This document shows, piece by piece, positions 1 to 12,478 of a stretch of DNA of 64,000 nt. This stretch comes from Oxytricha trifallax (lineage: Eukaryota > Ciliophora > Spirotrichea > Sporadotrichida > Oxytrichidae): NCBI GenBank assembly GCA_000711775.1, contig ARYC01017392.1:44172-108171 (forward strand), in the 5' to 3' direction. Each line of letters opens with the position of its first letter. Position 1 is the stretch's first letter. The translations under genes and the position numbers were made by a program. The notes under the pieces are model-generated. The model did not search any database and was not told where the DNA came from. It saw only the letters and a list, made by a program, of their open reading frames with translations.

Positions 1-1329
1 CATTGCATTCAGCAATTCCCTAATATTACTAAATAAATATCATATTAGAGCAAATTAAATAATTTAGACTATAGATGCTGTATAAATTTTCAATTTAAAT
101 AATTAAAAATGAATATCGAAAAAAATTCCAAATCAATTATTTAATAATTTGTAGTAGTTAGTTATGCTTTTCTGAATATTCATGAAATAAAATACTCAAA
201 ATTTAGTTGAAACTTTCTAGAATTTACAATTAAGTATAATTTTATTTTTTTTAAATTATTTTTATTTTTTTTACTATTATTATTTAGTGATAAAAAAATT
301 ATAAGGCTTCTAAAAAATAAGAATAAACTCTAAGAAGTTTTGAATCCTCTCATAGCTGAAATTTCTAATTTAAAATTACGTTATCTATTATTTAATTATT
401 ATTGAAACAATTGAAATATCTTATTTTATGTTCATACAAATTTTAATTTGTAAATGACATTCAATTTAACTATAAATAAAAACTCAGTAAAAAGAAATTA
501 TATTTGTGGGGATTTTCTATCCAGTGCCTACCCTACAAAAGTTTTCACCTATCAGTTAGTTTCCTTCTTCAAATTTACTTGTTTTATCATTTGGCAATTA
601 AAATATTAGAATCATCTGTATTTTAATTTCAATTTTTTTAACATAACTATATATTAAACAACTCTTCCTAATACAGGATTTTTAAGAATTTAATTTTATT
701 GCTTGTCTAATAATATGTAAAATTTAAGGTTAAATTAATTGTTTTTAATAAATGAAATTAATGAGATTTTAATTAAAATTTGAAATCTTCATTTACATGT
801 ATATGAAAAGAATCTCTGAAGGGAGGAAACTTTTGCTAAAGGTGCATGTGAATTTTGGCAGAAAATTTCCCACCTCCCCTAAATTTTATTAATTTTCTTT
901 AGTATAACTAAATTTTTCATATAAATTATAAAAAATTCAAATATTCTTTCAAAAATCCTTAAATAGCAAGCAAAATAAAATAAAGTATTTTTATTTTAAA
1001 ATTCAATAAGAAATATTAAAAACTCAAAGTATAAATTATTTAAAATTAAAAAAGATTTATTTAGTTTCTAATATTAGTTTACTTAAATTTGATATTCAAT
1101 TTTAATAATATAATAAATATTATACTATAAAAAAATTGATATTAAATTAAGAAATGAAACGATTAAGTAACTTCTAATATCTAAATATTTAATAATTTTA
1201 ATAATTGAGTAATGCTTTCATTGAAACAGGAAAATAATTTGAATGTTCAAATTGGTGGAATAAAATATTTATAATTTAGATATATAAAATTTTATCTTAA
1301 AATAAATTAAATTTTTGAATTAATAAATC
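1..1329. other. AT-rich intergenic region with a possible decayed foldback
   Basis: No gene is visible. Two GC-richer patches (about 505-550 and 820-885) are roughly inverted relative to each other: GTGGGGATTTTCT on the left, and the complement of a GTGGGAAATTTTCT-like stretch on the right, each followed by CAAAAGTTT. This suggests a decayed foldback element of about 380 bp. The rest is A/T-dominated spacer. Confidence 0.35.
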
Positions 1330-3704
1330 ATGAATAGTTATCAAAATTAAAAAATACCATCAACTTGCAGATAAGTAATTTATACTTACTTAAACATGAA
1401 TTTTAACTATAAAAGAATTTCTAATATTTCAAAATAAGAAAGAGAATTAGCTCAAAATATAAAGGATCATATTGTAAATTTTAGGTAGCATGGCAACTTA
1501 ATTATTCAAATTTAAGATCCTCCTAATTCATTAGATAACTTATTTTACCTTTACAGTTTCAGCTACAAATTTACTATTAATAGAGCCTATGGGGAAAAAG
1601 CTTATTAGGGAATATATTATAGCTATTTTATTTTATCACTCCCAAGAAATATTGGCAAAAGAATCACACTTAATTTACATTCAAAATATGGAATTTATTA
1701 TACTTACAATTTTTAAATTAATAATTGGGAACATTACCACAAAATCAAATTAAACAAGGAAATATATAAAATTGAATGAATTTATTAATTTGATGAATTA
1801 ATTACATGCTAACTTTTGAAAGATGCGAAAATATTAGAAATGAATGATGTTACTTTAAATCGTGAAGCAAAGAATTTAATTATAAGTTATGAGGAATATA
1901 AAAATAGCGGAAACTTGTTTAAGTCAAATGAGGTTCTTGGCAAATTAACTCAGTTTAATGAGAATTATGATAAATATAATTTTGAAAAGGTTATTATAAG
2001 AGATAGTATCATAATAGATCCAAGAGTTATTTATATGTTTAGAAATACTAAAATACTGAAACTTATTAATGTTGCTACTCATTGTTTAGTAAGGTATTAG
2101 ATTTAAAAACTTAAGAATCTTATAAAATTTTCGAATATTTGAACATCTAAGAAAGCAGATTCAACTTTTAATTAAGCTGAGCAAGATTAGTATAAAGTAA
2201 GCGTTACGGATTTATCTGACAATATTTTGAAATTATAAAATATTTAAGGCTTTACATTAACAATTCCATTTGATAACGAAAGGCAAGTTTATCTAAAAGA
2301 GTTTAAGTAAATTAATCGGAAAATTAAAAAAGTTAAGCTATTTATTTCAAATCAAATAGATTTGAATCAAATAAGGTAGAATTTTTGAAATACAAGTCGA
2401 TATAATACTGATAAATCAAAAAGAGAGATATATAATCAGGTTCTTCTTAAATCACTTATTAAAATTAAAAAGCTTAAATTAGGTTTTAGTCTTTAATCTA
2501 TCGCAGTTCAAGTTCCATGTTCATCTCTGCTCTCTACTTAGTGATGTGTAAGAAGCTTTTTTCTCTGTACCTCGAGTGCTTCAATCTGTGTAGTATCAGT
2601 TAAATCCGTTCTCTCACATTTCGGTGGTTTTTCATTGTAAATCTGCGTGATTCTGAGATTTCGTCAATTGATTCAGAGCTTCCGTAACTAACAGTATACT
2701 GTTGAACACGAGCAACAACTGTAAAAAATTGTATCGTAAATTGATATTTTTTATTTTACATATAATTTGTTGCTACACCCTCACATTAACATCACTATTT
2801 TCTCAAGTATATTTCATTTTTGCCTAAAATAAAAACATTTCTGGATGAAAAGAATTCTCTAAAGAGAAATAAGTTTTTGCAAAAGCAAAAACATTTTAGG
2901 CAAAAATGAAAAATACTTGAGAAAATAGTGATGTTAATGTGAGGGTGTAGCAACAAATTATATGTAAAATAAAATATATCGATTTACTATACAATTTTTT
3001 ACAGTTGTTGCTCGTGTTCAACAGTATACTGTTAGTTACGGAAGCTCTGAATCAATTGACGAAATCTCAGAATCACGCAGATTTACAATGAAAAACCACC
3101 GAAATGTGAGAGAACGGATTTAACTGATACACACAGATTGAAGCACTAGAGGTACAGAGAAAAAAGCTTCTTACACATCACTAAGTAGAGAGCAGAGATA
3201 AACATGGAACTTGAACTGCGATAGATTAAAGACTAAAACCTAATTTAAGCTTTTTAATTTTAATAAGTGATTTAAGAAGAACCTGATTATATATCTCTCT
3301 TTTTGATTTATCAGTATTATATCGACTTGTATTTCAAAAATTCTACCTTATTAGAATTATGCAAAAGCTCAAAATACATTGGTAAATATGTCATTATAGC
3401 ACCAAATCTAAAAATAGATCTTTCCCTTTAAACTTATAATCAAACTTCTTAATATAAATTTGATAGTATAGGCTTTTACTTAAAACAGAATATTGAAGAA
3501 CTTTTACAATCTAAGAATGTTGAAGATATAAAGATTTTATTGGATGTACCCTCCAAGCAAAAGGACAAGATTATAAGAATAAACATATTGATGAAATAGA
3601 TTAACAAGGAAAATCTTGTAAATGCTTTTTAAATATAAGTCATGGATATAAGATTTTAAGATTTTATGACCCTAAAATCTTAGATATAAATTAATTACAT
3701 ATGA
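1330..3704 (+). pseudogene. family F copy 1, interrupted by a foldback element
   Basis: This is a family F gene in ciliate code. It starts at ATG 1330 (MNSYQN...) and keeps the shared CRxxIYTYLNMNFNY segment. It ends with DIRFQDFM and a TGA at 3702-3704. Two lesions are visible: an in-frame TGA at 1777-1779 (codon 150), and a 975-bp foldback at 2374-3348 inserted after the QIDLNQI motif. Removing the foldback with one copy of its TA duplication rejoins the frame exactly (QI then LELCKSSKYIGKYVII). The C-terminal part, about 110 codons, is open. The function is unknown. Without the insertion it would be about 465 codons, the normal family size. Confidence 0.8.
2374..3348. mobile_element. foldback (inverted-repeat) element with TA target duplication
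   Basis: This is a 975-bp element made almost entirely of two long inverted arms meeting near 2861. It begins AGGTAGAATTTTTGAAATAC and ends with the complement. The flanks are TA (2372-2373 and 3349-3350), and uninterrupted paralogs show a single TA-containing codon pair there, so TA is the target duplication. The arms are GC-richer than the host DNA, and no coding capacity was found. The arms match closely, so the insertion looks fairly recent. TA duplication is typical of Tc1/mariner-like elements and of many ciliate internal eliminated sequences; which applies here cannot be told. Confidence 0.85.
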
Positions 3705-5140
3705 TTAAAATATTATTAAATTAAATCTAAGGATTATATAATTAATTAATGTTTAGCTTATTTTACTTTGTTTATATTTTTTATTCAAGTGATCTTTTTC
3801 TTATAATTTAAAGTATGTTTTGAATAGTTGGTTTAATGGTAATATATACAGAAATATAAAATTAAAAATAAATTATTTAAAATGAATTAAAAGGTTACGT
3901 TTAAACTCGAATTAGTTAATTAACTATAAAATCGGATTATTCAGGACAAAGCTTACGAAAATAAACATTATATTGAATTTAAGAAAATAAAATAATTTAA
4001 ATATAAGTTAAATTGTTTTTACATTGTATTATACTACTACCCATGTTTCATTATTCACCAAATAAGGGAGATCAATTACTGAATTTTATATATGTTAATT
4101 AGTAACTTAACTTAAGCTCTTTTCAGTATAAGTAAATAAATAAATACAAAATTAAAAAATAATTAATTTTCAAATACCTCAAGTTATAATTTTATCAGTT
4201 TCCAATATTACAATTCATTACATTACGCATAATTTTTTATAAAGTAGAGTGTTAAGTTTAGAAAATGTTCCTATTTATATATTAACTTTATTTAATAGTT
4301 TTTAGAGTTGTGGTCAGATCCGGATTTAAATTTGGCTTGGTTTGGAATGATAATGATTAGTTTCTGCCATTTAAATTAAAAATGTTAGATTTTATTTCCT
4401 TTTAAGGACCATCTGCTTTATCAAGACTCCCTTCTACCCCTCCCACATCACCACCTTGCTTTGATAAAATTTTTTTCATAAGCTATTATAAATAAAATAA
4501 CTTTTCTAAACCTGCGGCCAGTTGTTATTTATAATAATTATTTGATAAGTAGACTATGTCCTTGGGCTTTATAGTTATCAAATTATTACTTTTGACTATC
4601 ATAAATAATAAATATAATTATCATTGATAAGTATAAATAAATTTTAATTAATTTTATATGACTTATATAACTTTCACTCGATTAAATGTAAAGAATGATA
4701 TATAAAATTCTAACATTTATTTTACTCTTTCATTACTATATACTTACCTGTTAAATTACTTTTTATATAAATCAATCATAAATAAAATCTTATTTGATTA
4801 GCTAGTTCTTGAGAATAGCGGCCCGTAGGAGTAGAAATTTATTTTGAGTAATAAACCGTTCATGATAAAGTTTAATTTTAGTAAGAGGGTGATGGGATCT
4901 TAGTTTAGGGGAGCTGGGCACGGATTAAGGCGAATGTAGGGAGGTTATCGGTCAGAACTAACATATATTTTGATTTACATTAAAACTTTTTACCGATAAA
5001 AATTATAAATATACTCTATTTAAATAGATTTATTTGATTGCTATAAATGAATATCCAAATGAATAGTTTTTAATAAGTCATATTATAGAGCAAAATAATT
5101 TAAGTAACATATTTTGAAAAAATAAAATTAGTAAATAAAA
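3705..5140. other. intergenic region with a GC-richer decayed element
   Basis: No gene is seen. Between about 4310 and 4960 several GC-richer patches stand out (near 4320, 4420-4450, 4515, 4815 and 4890-4950). The patch near 4430 (CTCCC...CATCACC) weakly resembles the complement of 4885-4945. This looks like a decayed inverted-repeat element of about 650 bp, but the ends cannot be fixed. Confidence 0.3.
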
Positions 5141-6517
5141 ATGATACAAACTTCTAGCAGGTTAATAATTTATACGTACTTCAACATGAATTTTAATTAC
5201 AGAATTATATCAAATATATCTAAAAAAGAAAGAGAGTTAGTTTAAAATGTAAAAGATTAAGTGAGAAATATTGAATAGCATGGAAACTTTTCAATATTAA
5301 TATTGGATCTCCCAAAGTCAATAGATAATTTAATTTATCTATAAACTTTCAGTTACAAATATACAATCAATCATATGCTTGACGAAGAAGATTTTAATGG
5401 TTTATTTTATGAGCATTTTATTAAATCTCTTCCAAAATATATTGGCGAAAGAATCACACTTAGATTAAATTGTAATTGGGCAATCTAAGATTTTATTGTA
5501 TTTTCAATTGAGGAATGGGAAAATTATCACAAATTAGAAATAAAAAAAGAAATTTACAAAATGAAAGATACAATTTTTGATTTGCCACTATTAAAAGAAC
5601 TAATTTGCAAGAAATCCTATGAATTAAAAATACAGAGTTGCTTTCTTAATAGCGAGGCAAAAAGTTTGATATAAAAGTATGAAGTTTAGAGATTAGTTGG
5701 AAACTTACAGATGTAAAATGAAATCAAATAGAAATTAACTTTAAATCATGACAGTTATTAAAGTTATATCTATGAAAAGGCTATCTTAAGAAATAGCATA
5801 TTGATAGATCCTAGAGACGTTTAATTATTTAGAAATACTAAAATTTTAAAACTTATTAATGTTTCCACTCATTAATTGGTTAGGGATGAAATATTGACAC
5901 TTTAAAACCTCGTAAAATTTTCTCAAATTTCCACTGGCGAAAAAAACAACCAGACTCTTAACTTGGTGTAATAGAAATGGTTCCAGGTCAACAATATTAG
6001 CTAAATAAATAATTTATCTAAATTGTAAAAGGTTTAAAGCTTTACTTTGACAATATAAAGCGAAAATGATAGGCAGCTACTTATGACTGAAATAAAATAG
6101 TTAAGCAGAAGAATAGAAAAATTTAAATTGTTAATTAGAAACCAAATGAAATTGAATGAGATTCTAGATATATGCAAATCATCACAATATGTTGAAAAAT
6201 TTGTCATAATTTCAGTAGATCTAAAATTTAATTTTACGTAAAGCCCCCATAATTAAGTCTCTAAATAAACATTTGATTATCTAGGTTTTAAACTTCAATA
6301 AAATATTTAAGAACTTATAGGATCAGAAGTAACAAATTATGTAAAAATTTTATAACATATCCCTTCAAAGCAAAAAAATCAAAATATTAAATTAAATATT
6401 TTGATAAATCAGATCAATCAGGAAGAAGAATTTGAAGCATTTGAACAGTAATCAATTGAAATAAGATTTTAAGATTATATGGGCCTAAAATCATAGTTAC
6501 ATTTTAAGTTTAATTGA
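5141..6517 (+). CDS. family F protein, intact copy 2 (458 aa)
   Basis: This is a fully open reading frame in ciliate code (many TAA/TAG read as Gln, TGA stop at 6515-6517), and it serves as the reference copy. Residues 6-40 (SRLIIYTYFNMNFNYRIISN then KKERELV) resemble an F-box: a short helix, a hydrophobic stretch and a basic 'kerelv' end. Conserved blocks follow: SYKYTI (about 71-76), LPKYIGERITL (97-107), a WENYHKLEIKKEIYK segment (126-140), ILIDPRDVQLF (220-230), KILKLINV (234-241), QSFTLTI (298-304), a C-K-S-S-x-Y-V-x-K-F-V-I-I segment near 346, and IEIRFQDYM near 440. The spaced 'L.L/I' strands suggest leucine-rich-repeat-like structure. No signal peptide, membrane segment or intron is seen. 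The upstream ATG was chosen because the CR-LIIYTY codons before the internal ATG are conserved across copies. The function is unknown; an F-box/LRR substrate adaptor is an inference only. Confidence 0.85.
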
Positions 6518-6861
6518 TTAATTTTATAATTGCTATAAATATTTTAAGCTATCATTTTATAGGTAATATTATCTAATTTAAAAATATATCAGAAAAAATC
6601 TCATTATTATCTGAATTATCATTTAAATTTATAATAAAAAGAAATATCGTAAAATAAATATATATAAAGCAATTTCCAAAAAATCATAATATATTTTAAT
6701 AAGTTTTATCAATTAATTTATAGATATTAACTAACAATTTTATAATAAATATAAAAAATTGCTTGAAGAAAAGATAATTAAATTTTTGTAGACTGCTAAA
6801 GATGCGTTAATAATTACGATTATTATAAATATGATTTTAAAATCCATGTTTAATTATAAAA

Positions 6862-7680
6862 TGTTCACCCCGAGGTACCTCCCCCGCACATACTCCGCAG
6901 CAAAGTTGAGGTCCCCTTAAATACCCCATTTATATAAAATTTAATCTACAATTTTAAATGAATTTCCTTGATGAGATCCCACTCTCATAACAATATTTTA
7001 TAAACAAAATAACATTAATTTTCTAAATTTTTTGTTCACATTATAAATTATTTTTTATGTTACTTTAATCTTTGATAAGTTTCTCAACTTTAGTTTATTA
7101 TTTTAGAGATATACACCCATTAGAAAATATAATAAAAAGTATTTTATTATCCATAAACAAAATCAAACTAATTAGCATGAGTAAGTTTTCTAATTATAAT
7201 TATCAACTTACTTAGAATAATATTATAAAATAAACCCCGAATATAAATGAATTCAAAGTAGTAATTAAGAAATTTTATAATATTTCTAATATTTTAACAA
7301 AGTAAATTAATAATTATAATGAGAAAACTTAATTATGCTAAATAGTTTGATTTTGTTTATGGATAATAAAACTCTTTTAATTAATTTTTCTAATGTGAAT
7401 TTATCTCTAAAATAATAAACTGAAGATGTGAAACTTATAAAAATTAAAAGTAGAATAAAATATCAATTATTATGAGAAAAAAATTAGAAAACTTATGTCA
7501 TTTTGTTTATAAAATATTGTTTTGAGAGTGAGATGTCATGAAGGAAGTCCATTTAAAAATTGTAGATCAGATTTTATATAAATGGGGTATTTAAGGGAAA
7601 CCTCATTTTGAAGTGGGGGAGGTACCTTGGTTTAGGAAATGGGAGATGAGTTAGGGGAGGGATGTTCTTCGTGTTGAACA
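6862..7680. mobile_element. foldback element with TGTTC...GAACA ends and a 6-bp target duplication
   Basis: This 819-bp inverted-repeat element starts TGTTCACCCCGAGGTACC and ends with GTGTTGAACA. It is flanked by ATAAAA on both sides (6856-6861 and 7681-7686), a 6-bp target duplication. The outer arms are rich in GGGG/CCCC and contain GGTACC and a GGGGTATTTAAGGG-like segment. The right arm has about 40 bp not matched in the left, so one arm has suffered a deletion. The interior is AT-rich and diverged between the arms, with no coding potential seen. The termini match the element at 44437-44799. Confidence 0.8.
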
Positions 7681-8179
7681 ATAAAATACTAAATCAAACA
7701 TTCTTTTTCAATAAAAAATATAATTTAAGTAAATTTATTCATATTTATGATATTTACATTAAAAGTAAATAGTATTTTAATTTCTTAATTATTTGAATCA
7801 TAAATAAATTGAAATATTATTCTAGGACCTTTAAGTAATAATACTAAAGATATCTAAATAATTCTTTCTAGAAAAAAATAAATTTTAGTTTCATTCATCT
7901 ATCAGGATACTTAATTAAATATGATCTTAAATATGGATTTAACATATTGTTTAAATTAATTAAATTAAAATATAATCGTTAAATTAATTCTTAATTAATT
8001 AACTCTTATTGGTAAAAATTGTAACTTACGCCATATAAAATAATTTATATTATAATAAATTGCATAGTCCCTTTAAAATATTTGAAAAATATTAGTATAA
8101 TGATTAATATTATTGTCAAATTGAAATATAATTTGTTATTTAAAACATTTTTTTTATTGGATAATCAAAATCTAAAATT

Positions 8180-8192
8180 AAATATTTAAATT
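8180..8192 (+). promoter_or_regulatory. upstream AT palindrome motif before copy 3
   Basis: AAATATTTAAATT lies 88 bp before the ATG of the copy at 8268. Related palindromes sit at similar distances before other family F copies. A role in transcription is an inference from position, weakened by the AT-rich background. Confidence 0.35.
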
Positions 8193-8267
8193 AATGAAAA
8201 TGAAAAAATATAAATTTGTAAAATGAAATTCAAGTTGTAATTAATTTCTAATAGCTAATAATTCAAA

Positions 8268-9650
8268 ATGAAAATACAGCAAAGCTGTAGATTAATCATA
8301 TACACATACTTAAACATGAATTTCAACTTTAAAATTATCTCTAATTTATCAAGAAAAGATAGAGAAATAGTTCAAAATGTTAAAAATCTAGTAAAAAAAT
8401 ATGAATAGCATGGAAACCTGTCAATTTTAATTTAGGATCTTCCAAAATCTTTGGGTAACTTAATTTATCTATAATCTTTCAGTTACAAATATACAATTAC
8501 TCGCACTTATGACGAAAAAGAATATTAAAGCATGTATTTATAGCATTTCATTCAGTCCTTACCAAAATATATAGGCTAAAGAATAACTTTAATCTTAAAT
8601 AATTATTGGTCAATCATAGATGATGCAATATTTTTTTCTATTGATAGATGGGAAAACTATCATCAAATTGAAATAAAAAAAGAAAAATATAAAATATGCC
8701 AAACAGTTTATTAAAAGCAATTACTAAAAAATATCGTTTGCAAAAATGCCAAGATTTTTGAATTAATTGATTGTGTTCTGAACAAGGACACAAAAACTTT
8801 AATTAAATAGTATGAAGATTACAAAACTAGTGGGAACTTGCAAATGTAAAACGAAATTAGATAATAATTAACTCAAAATAAAGATAGCTATAAAGATTAC
8901 AACTATGAAAAAGTGATTTTGAGAAATTGTATAATTATAGATCCATGTGAAGTATACTTATTCAGCAACACCAAAACATTAAAGTTAATTAATACAAGCA
9001 CTCATTTCTTAGTAAGGCATGAAATTTAAAATTTAAAAAATCTAGTAAAATATTAACACATTGCAATTAGCTAAATAGATCATACTGCTTTTAGCTTAGA
9101 CGAGCAGAATTTGTTAAAAGTACAAAACTGTAATCAAGCTGATAATATATTTAAATTGTAAAATGTTTAAAGTTTTACTCTGACAATATCAAACGAAACT
9201 GATAGACAGGTGCTTATGACTGAATTTAAAAAGATTAATGGAAGAATTAAAAAAATGAAATTATTATTTAAAAACGAAGTAGAATTGAAGCATATTCTAG
9301 AAATTTGCAAATGCTCATAATATATAGAAAAATACATAATAATCTCAACAGATTTGAAACTTGATTTTTCATCAATCCTCAACAATTAAGTCACTTTACC
9401 AACATTTGATTTTCTTGGGTTCGATTTTTAATCAAGTATTTAATAACTAATAGGATTAGATATTACAAATATTGTTCGGATTTTTCAAAATATCCCATCA
9501 AAGTAAAAAGATACAAATATTAAGTTAAATATAGTGATAGATTAAATTAATCAGGAAGAAGACTATGATGCTTTTGAACAGCAAATTATTGATATAAGAT
9601 TTTAAGATTACATGGGCCTAAAATCATAATTACATTTTTAGTTTAATTGA
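8268..9650 (+). CDS. family F protein, intact copy 3 (460 aa)
   Basis: The frame is fully open from ATG 8268 (MKIQQSCRLIIYTYLN) to TGA 9648-9650, with no frameshift. It carries all the family blocks: the F-box-like N-terminus, SLPKYIG (as QSLPKYIGQ), WENYHQIEIKKEKYK, an IIIDPCEVYLF block where most copies have DPRD, TLKLINTSTHFLV, QSFTLTI, ILEICKCS and IDIRFQDYMGLKSQLHF. It is closest to copies 2 and 4 in layout and C-terminus (the tail HFQFN matches HFKFN of copy 2), so these three neighbours look like a local expansion. Its function is unknown. Confidence 0.85.
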
Positions 9651-11095
9651 CATATTCAATAACTTTAAAAAAAAAATTCATTCCATATTTCTTTTATTTA
9701 AAATTTTAATTACTAAAATTAATATCAAAACACTTATATATCAATAAAACATTAAATTTATTTGATTTAATTTATTGTGTCTTAATATTAAAAAAATTCA
9801 TTCATATTTATAATATTCTGAATAATATATAAGTCATTTGTCTTTTTATTATAAATTAACACACATGATATTTTAAGATTAAAATATGTTTAATTAAAAT
9901 AAAAAAATAAATAAAATATCAGTAAATTTAATTAATAATTAATATTGAAAAAGCAAGTATTTTTTCATCTTTTCTACATCCATTAAAATTACAACTGGGA
10001 ACTTGATTAAATTTTATTGAAACTTTGAGAATCTTAAAAAATATTGGTTAATTTTCTAGTCAAAAGTCAATTAATATTATATACTTAATGATTAAGTTAT
10101 TAAAAGTAGTAAAAATATTCATCAACTATTATATATTATTAATTTGGGAGGGGAGTTCCCTGACAAGTAAATTTTTAATGTATAATTTCACATATTTTTC
10201 ATAGAATATTTATAAATCTCTCCTGCCCTTTTTTAAGGTAACTTTCAAACTTAACTTATATGGGAAAATTCCAAATCCTAGTTTTCTTGTTCTATTTTTT
10301 AGGTACAATAACCTTTTCCTTTTTAATTGTTCATAATAGGTAATTAAACCCATTCCAATCTAGCTTATCTTATAAAGAGAAATCTTCGAGATTAACTAAA
10401 TAAAAATAGAGGATATCAAACTAGCAGGTTAGAAACAATTATACAATTGACCTGGCAAACTTATTCTTAGCTCAATAAAGCTTTGTGTAGTAAATAAAAT
10501 TAATATTAAATCTCAGATGTGATTCGTTATCCTATTTTATAATTAGCATTAACTTTTTAATATTCAATATTGATATAAATCTAGTTTTAAAAAAAAAAAA
10601 AGACTTATTAAGGTAATTATTAATAAAACAAATAAAAATATAATTTAATAATTCACACTTAAGTATTACATAAATTTTTTTTAATAAAAATTTTAAACTT
10701 TACATATTTCTCCTTGATTTAATAAATAATCTTTAATTAAGATAGCTTTATTGTATAATGACAGTTTTCTATATCAATTTCTCATAATTCCTGTTACTAC
10801 TGAATTTTATCAATATTTATTTGGAAATATGAAATAACTTCGATAATCCAAAATTCAAATGTATAAATAAAAATAAGTATTCAATGTAAAAACAAAAGTT
10901 TTAAGATTATTGCTATACTCTAAATAAATTCATATCTATACTTGATAAATATTTAAATTAAGAATATTCAAAACATTTAAAGATAAAGATTTTTTAATGC
11001 TAAATTAAATATCTAAATTTATGGCATTTTGAGATCATAAATTCATTGACTCAAATGAATTATATTAAGTTTTGTTTAATATATTTTAATAACAA
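9651..11095. other. AT-rich intergenic region
   Basis: No gene is recognised. A GC-richer patch at 10144-10240 (GGGAGGGGAGTTCCCTG ... CTCTCCTGCCC) may be the remains of a small inverted-repeat element. The stretch 10260-10540 is somewhat less AT-rich, without a convincing reading frame. A 13-A tract occurs near 10590. Confidence 0.35.
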
Positions 11096-12478
11096 ATGAA
11101 AATGCTTGATAATTGCAGAATAATAATTTACACATACTTTAACATGAATTTTAACTACAAAATAATTTCAAATATTTCAAGAAAAGATAGAAAATTAGTT
11201 CAGAGTGTAAAAAATCTTGTAAGAAAGTATGAATAGCATGGAAATTTGTCAATTTAAATATTGGATCCACCAAAAACACTTGATAACTTACTTTATCTAC
11301 AATCTTTTAGTTACAAATATACAATCAATCGTATTTATGATGAAAAAGATTTTATAAGCATGTATTATGAATATTTTATTCAATCACTTCCAAAATATAT
11401 AGGCTAACGAATAACTCTTAGCTTGAATTGTAATTGGGTAATCTTAGATGGTGCAATTGCTTTTTCAATCATAGAGTGGGAGAAGTATCACAAAATAGAA
11501 ATTAAAAAAGAAATCTATAAAATAGGCCTATCAGGTTTCTATTCACTTTTCCAAACTAATTATATATGCAAAAATGCTTAAACTTTTGAACTATTTTTGT
11601 GTTTTCTAAATATCTAGTCAAAGCATTTAATACAGACATATGAAGAAAATAAAAAAATTGGAAACTATCAAAAGTTAAACGAGATTTAGAAATAATTAAC
11701 ACTAAATATTGATAACTATAAAAATTTCAATTATATAAAAGTCATAATAAGGAATTCAATTTTGATTGATCCAAGAGAAGTGTAATTATTTAGTAACACC
11801 AAAGTCTTAAAACTTATAAATGTTAACACTCATTAATTAGTAAGAGATGAAATTTTGAAATTAAAGAACTTATTAAAATATTAGCATATCTCAATTTTAG
11901 AATAAGATTGTGCTGTTTTTACTTTAGAAGAACAAAAATAATTATAAGTTCACGGATTTGTTTAATCTGTTGTCGTATCAAGATTAATAAATGTTTAAAG
12001 TTTTACTCTTACTATTTTTTATGACAATATGCAATCAATTATGAACGAACTTAAATCAATCCATAGAAAAGTTACAAAAATAAAATTACTAATTAGACCT
12101 TAAATAGATTTGAATTAGATTTTAGAAATTTGCAAATGCTCAAATCTTGTCGGTAAATTTGTATTTATTATAACAGATCTAAAACTTGATTTTTAATAAA
12201 GCACTGAAAATAATAAAATTCGTGAATCAAACATTGATTTTTCCTGTTTAAAATTTCAATAAAACATTAAAGAACTACTAAAATTTAGTGACACGAATGA
12301 AGTTTAAATTTTTTAGAATATACCTTCAAAACAAAAAAAATAAAATATAAAACTAAATATTTTAATGAGTAAGGTAAATCATGGCGAAAATTCAGATGTA
12401 TATGAACAATAAATTATTGATATAAGATTTTAAGACTATTTGACCTTATAATCACAGTTATAAATTAATTATAAATGA
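11096..12478 (+). CDS. family F protein, intact copy 4 (460 aa)
   Basis: The frame is open from ATG 11096 (MKMLDNCRIIIYTYFN) to TGA 12476-12478. A second in-frame ATG at 11102 is an alternative start. The protein has SYKYTINRIYDEKDF, SLPKYIGQRITLSLN, WEKYHKIEIKKEIYKI, SILIDPREVQLF, KVLKLINVNTHQLVRDEI and IDIRFQDYLTLQSQLQINYK. It is the closest relative of the frameshifted copy at 21686-23066: they share IMYEYF-type codons and near-identical nucleotide stretches. It therefore serves as the reference for that copy's lesions. Its function is unknown. Confidence 0.85.

Larger units (their letters stand above)
6518..8267. other. intergenic region containing a GC-rich-ended foldback
   Basis: Apart from the foldback at 6862-7680 this is AT-rich spacer with no recognisable gene. 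Just before the next gene, at 8180-8192, lies the upstream motif AAATATTTAAATT. Confidence 0.5.

Noticed and set aside
1816..2100. 94-codon standard-code ORF
   Set aside because: It is just a TAA/TAG-free part of family F copy 1. The same applies to 19236-19418, 36964-37251 and 54411-54620.
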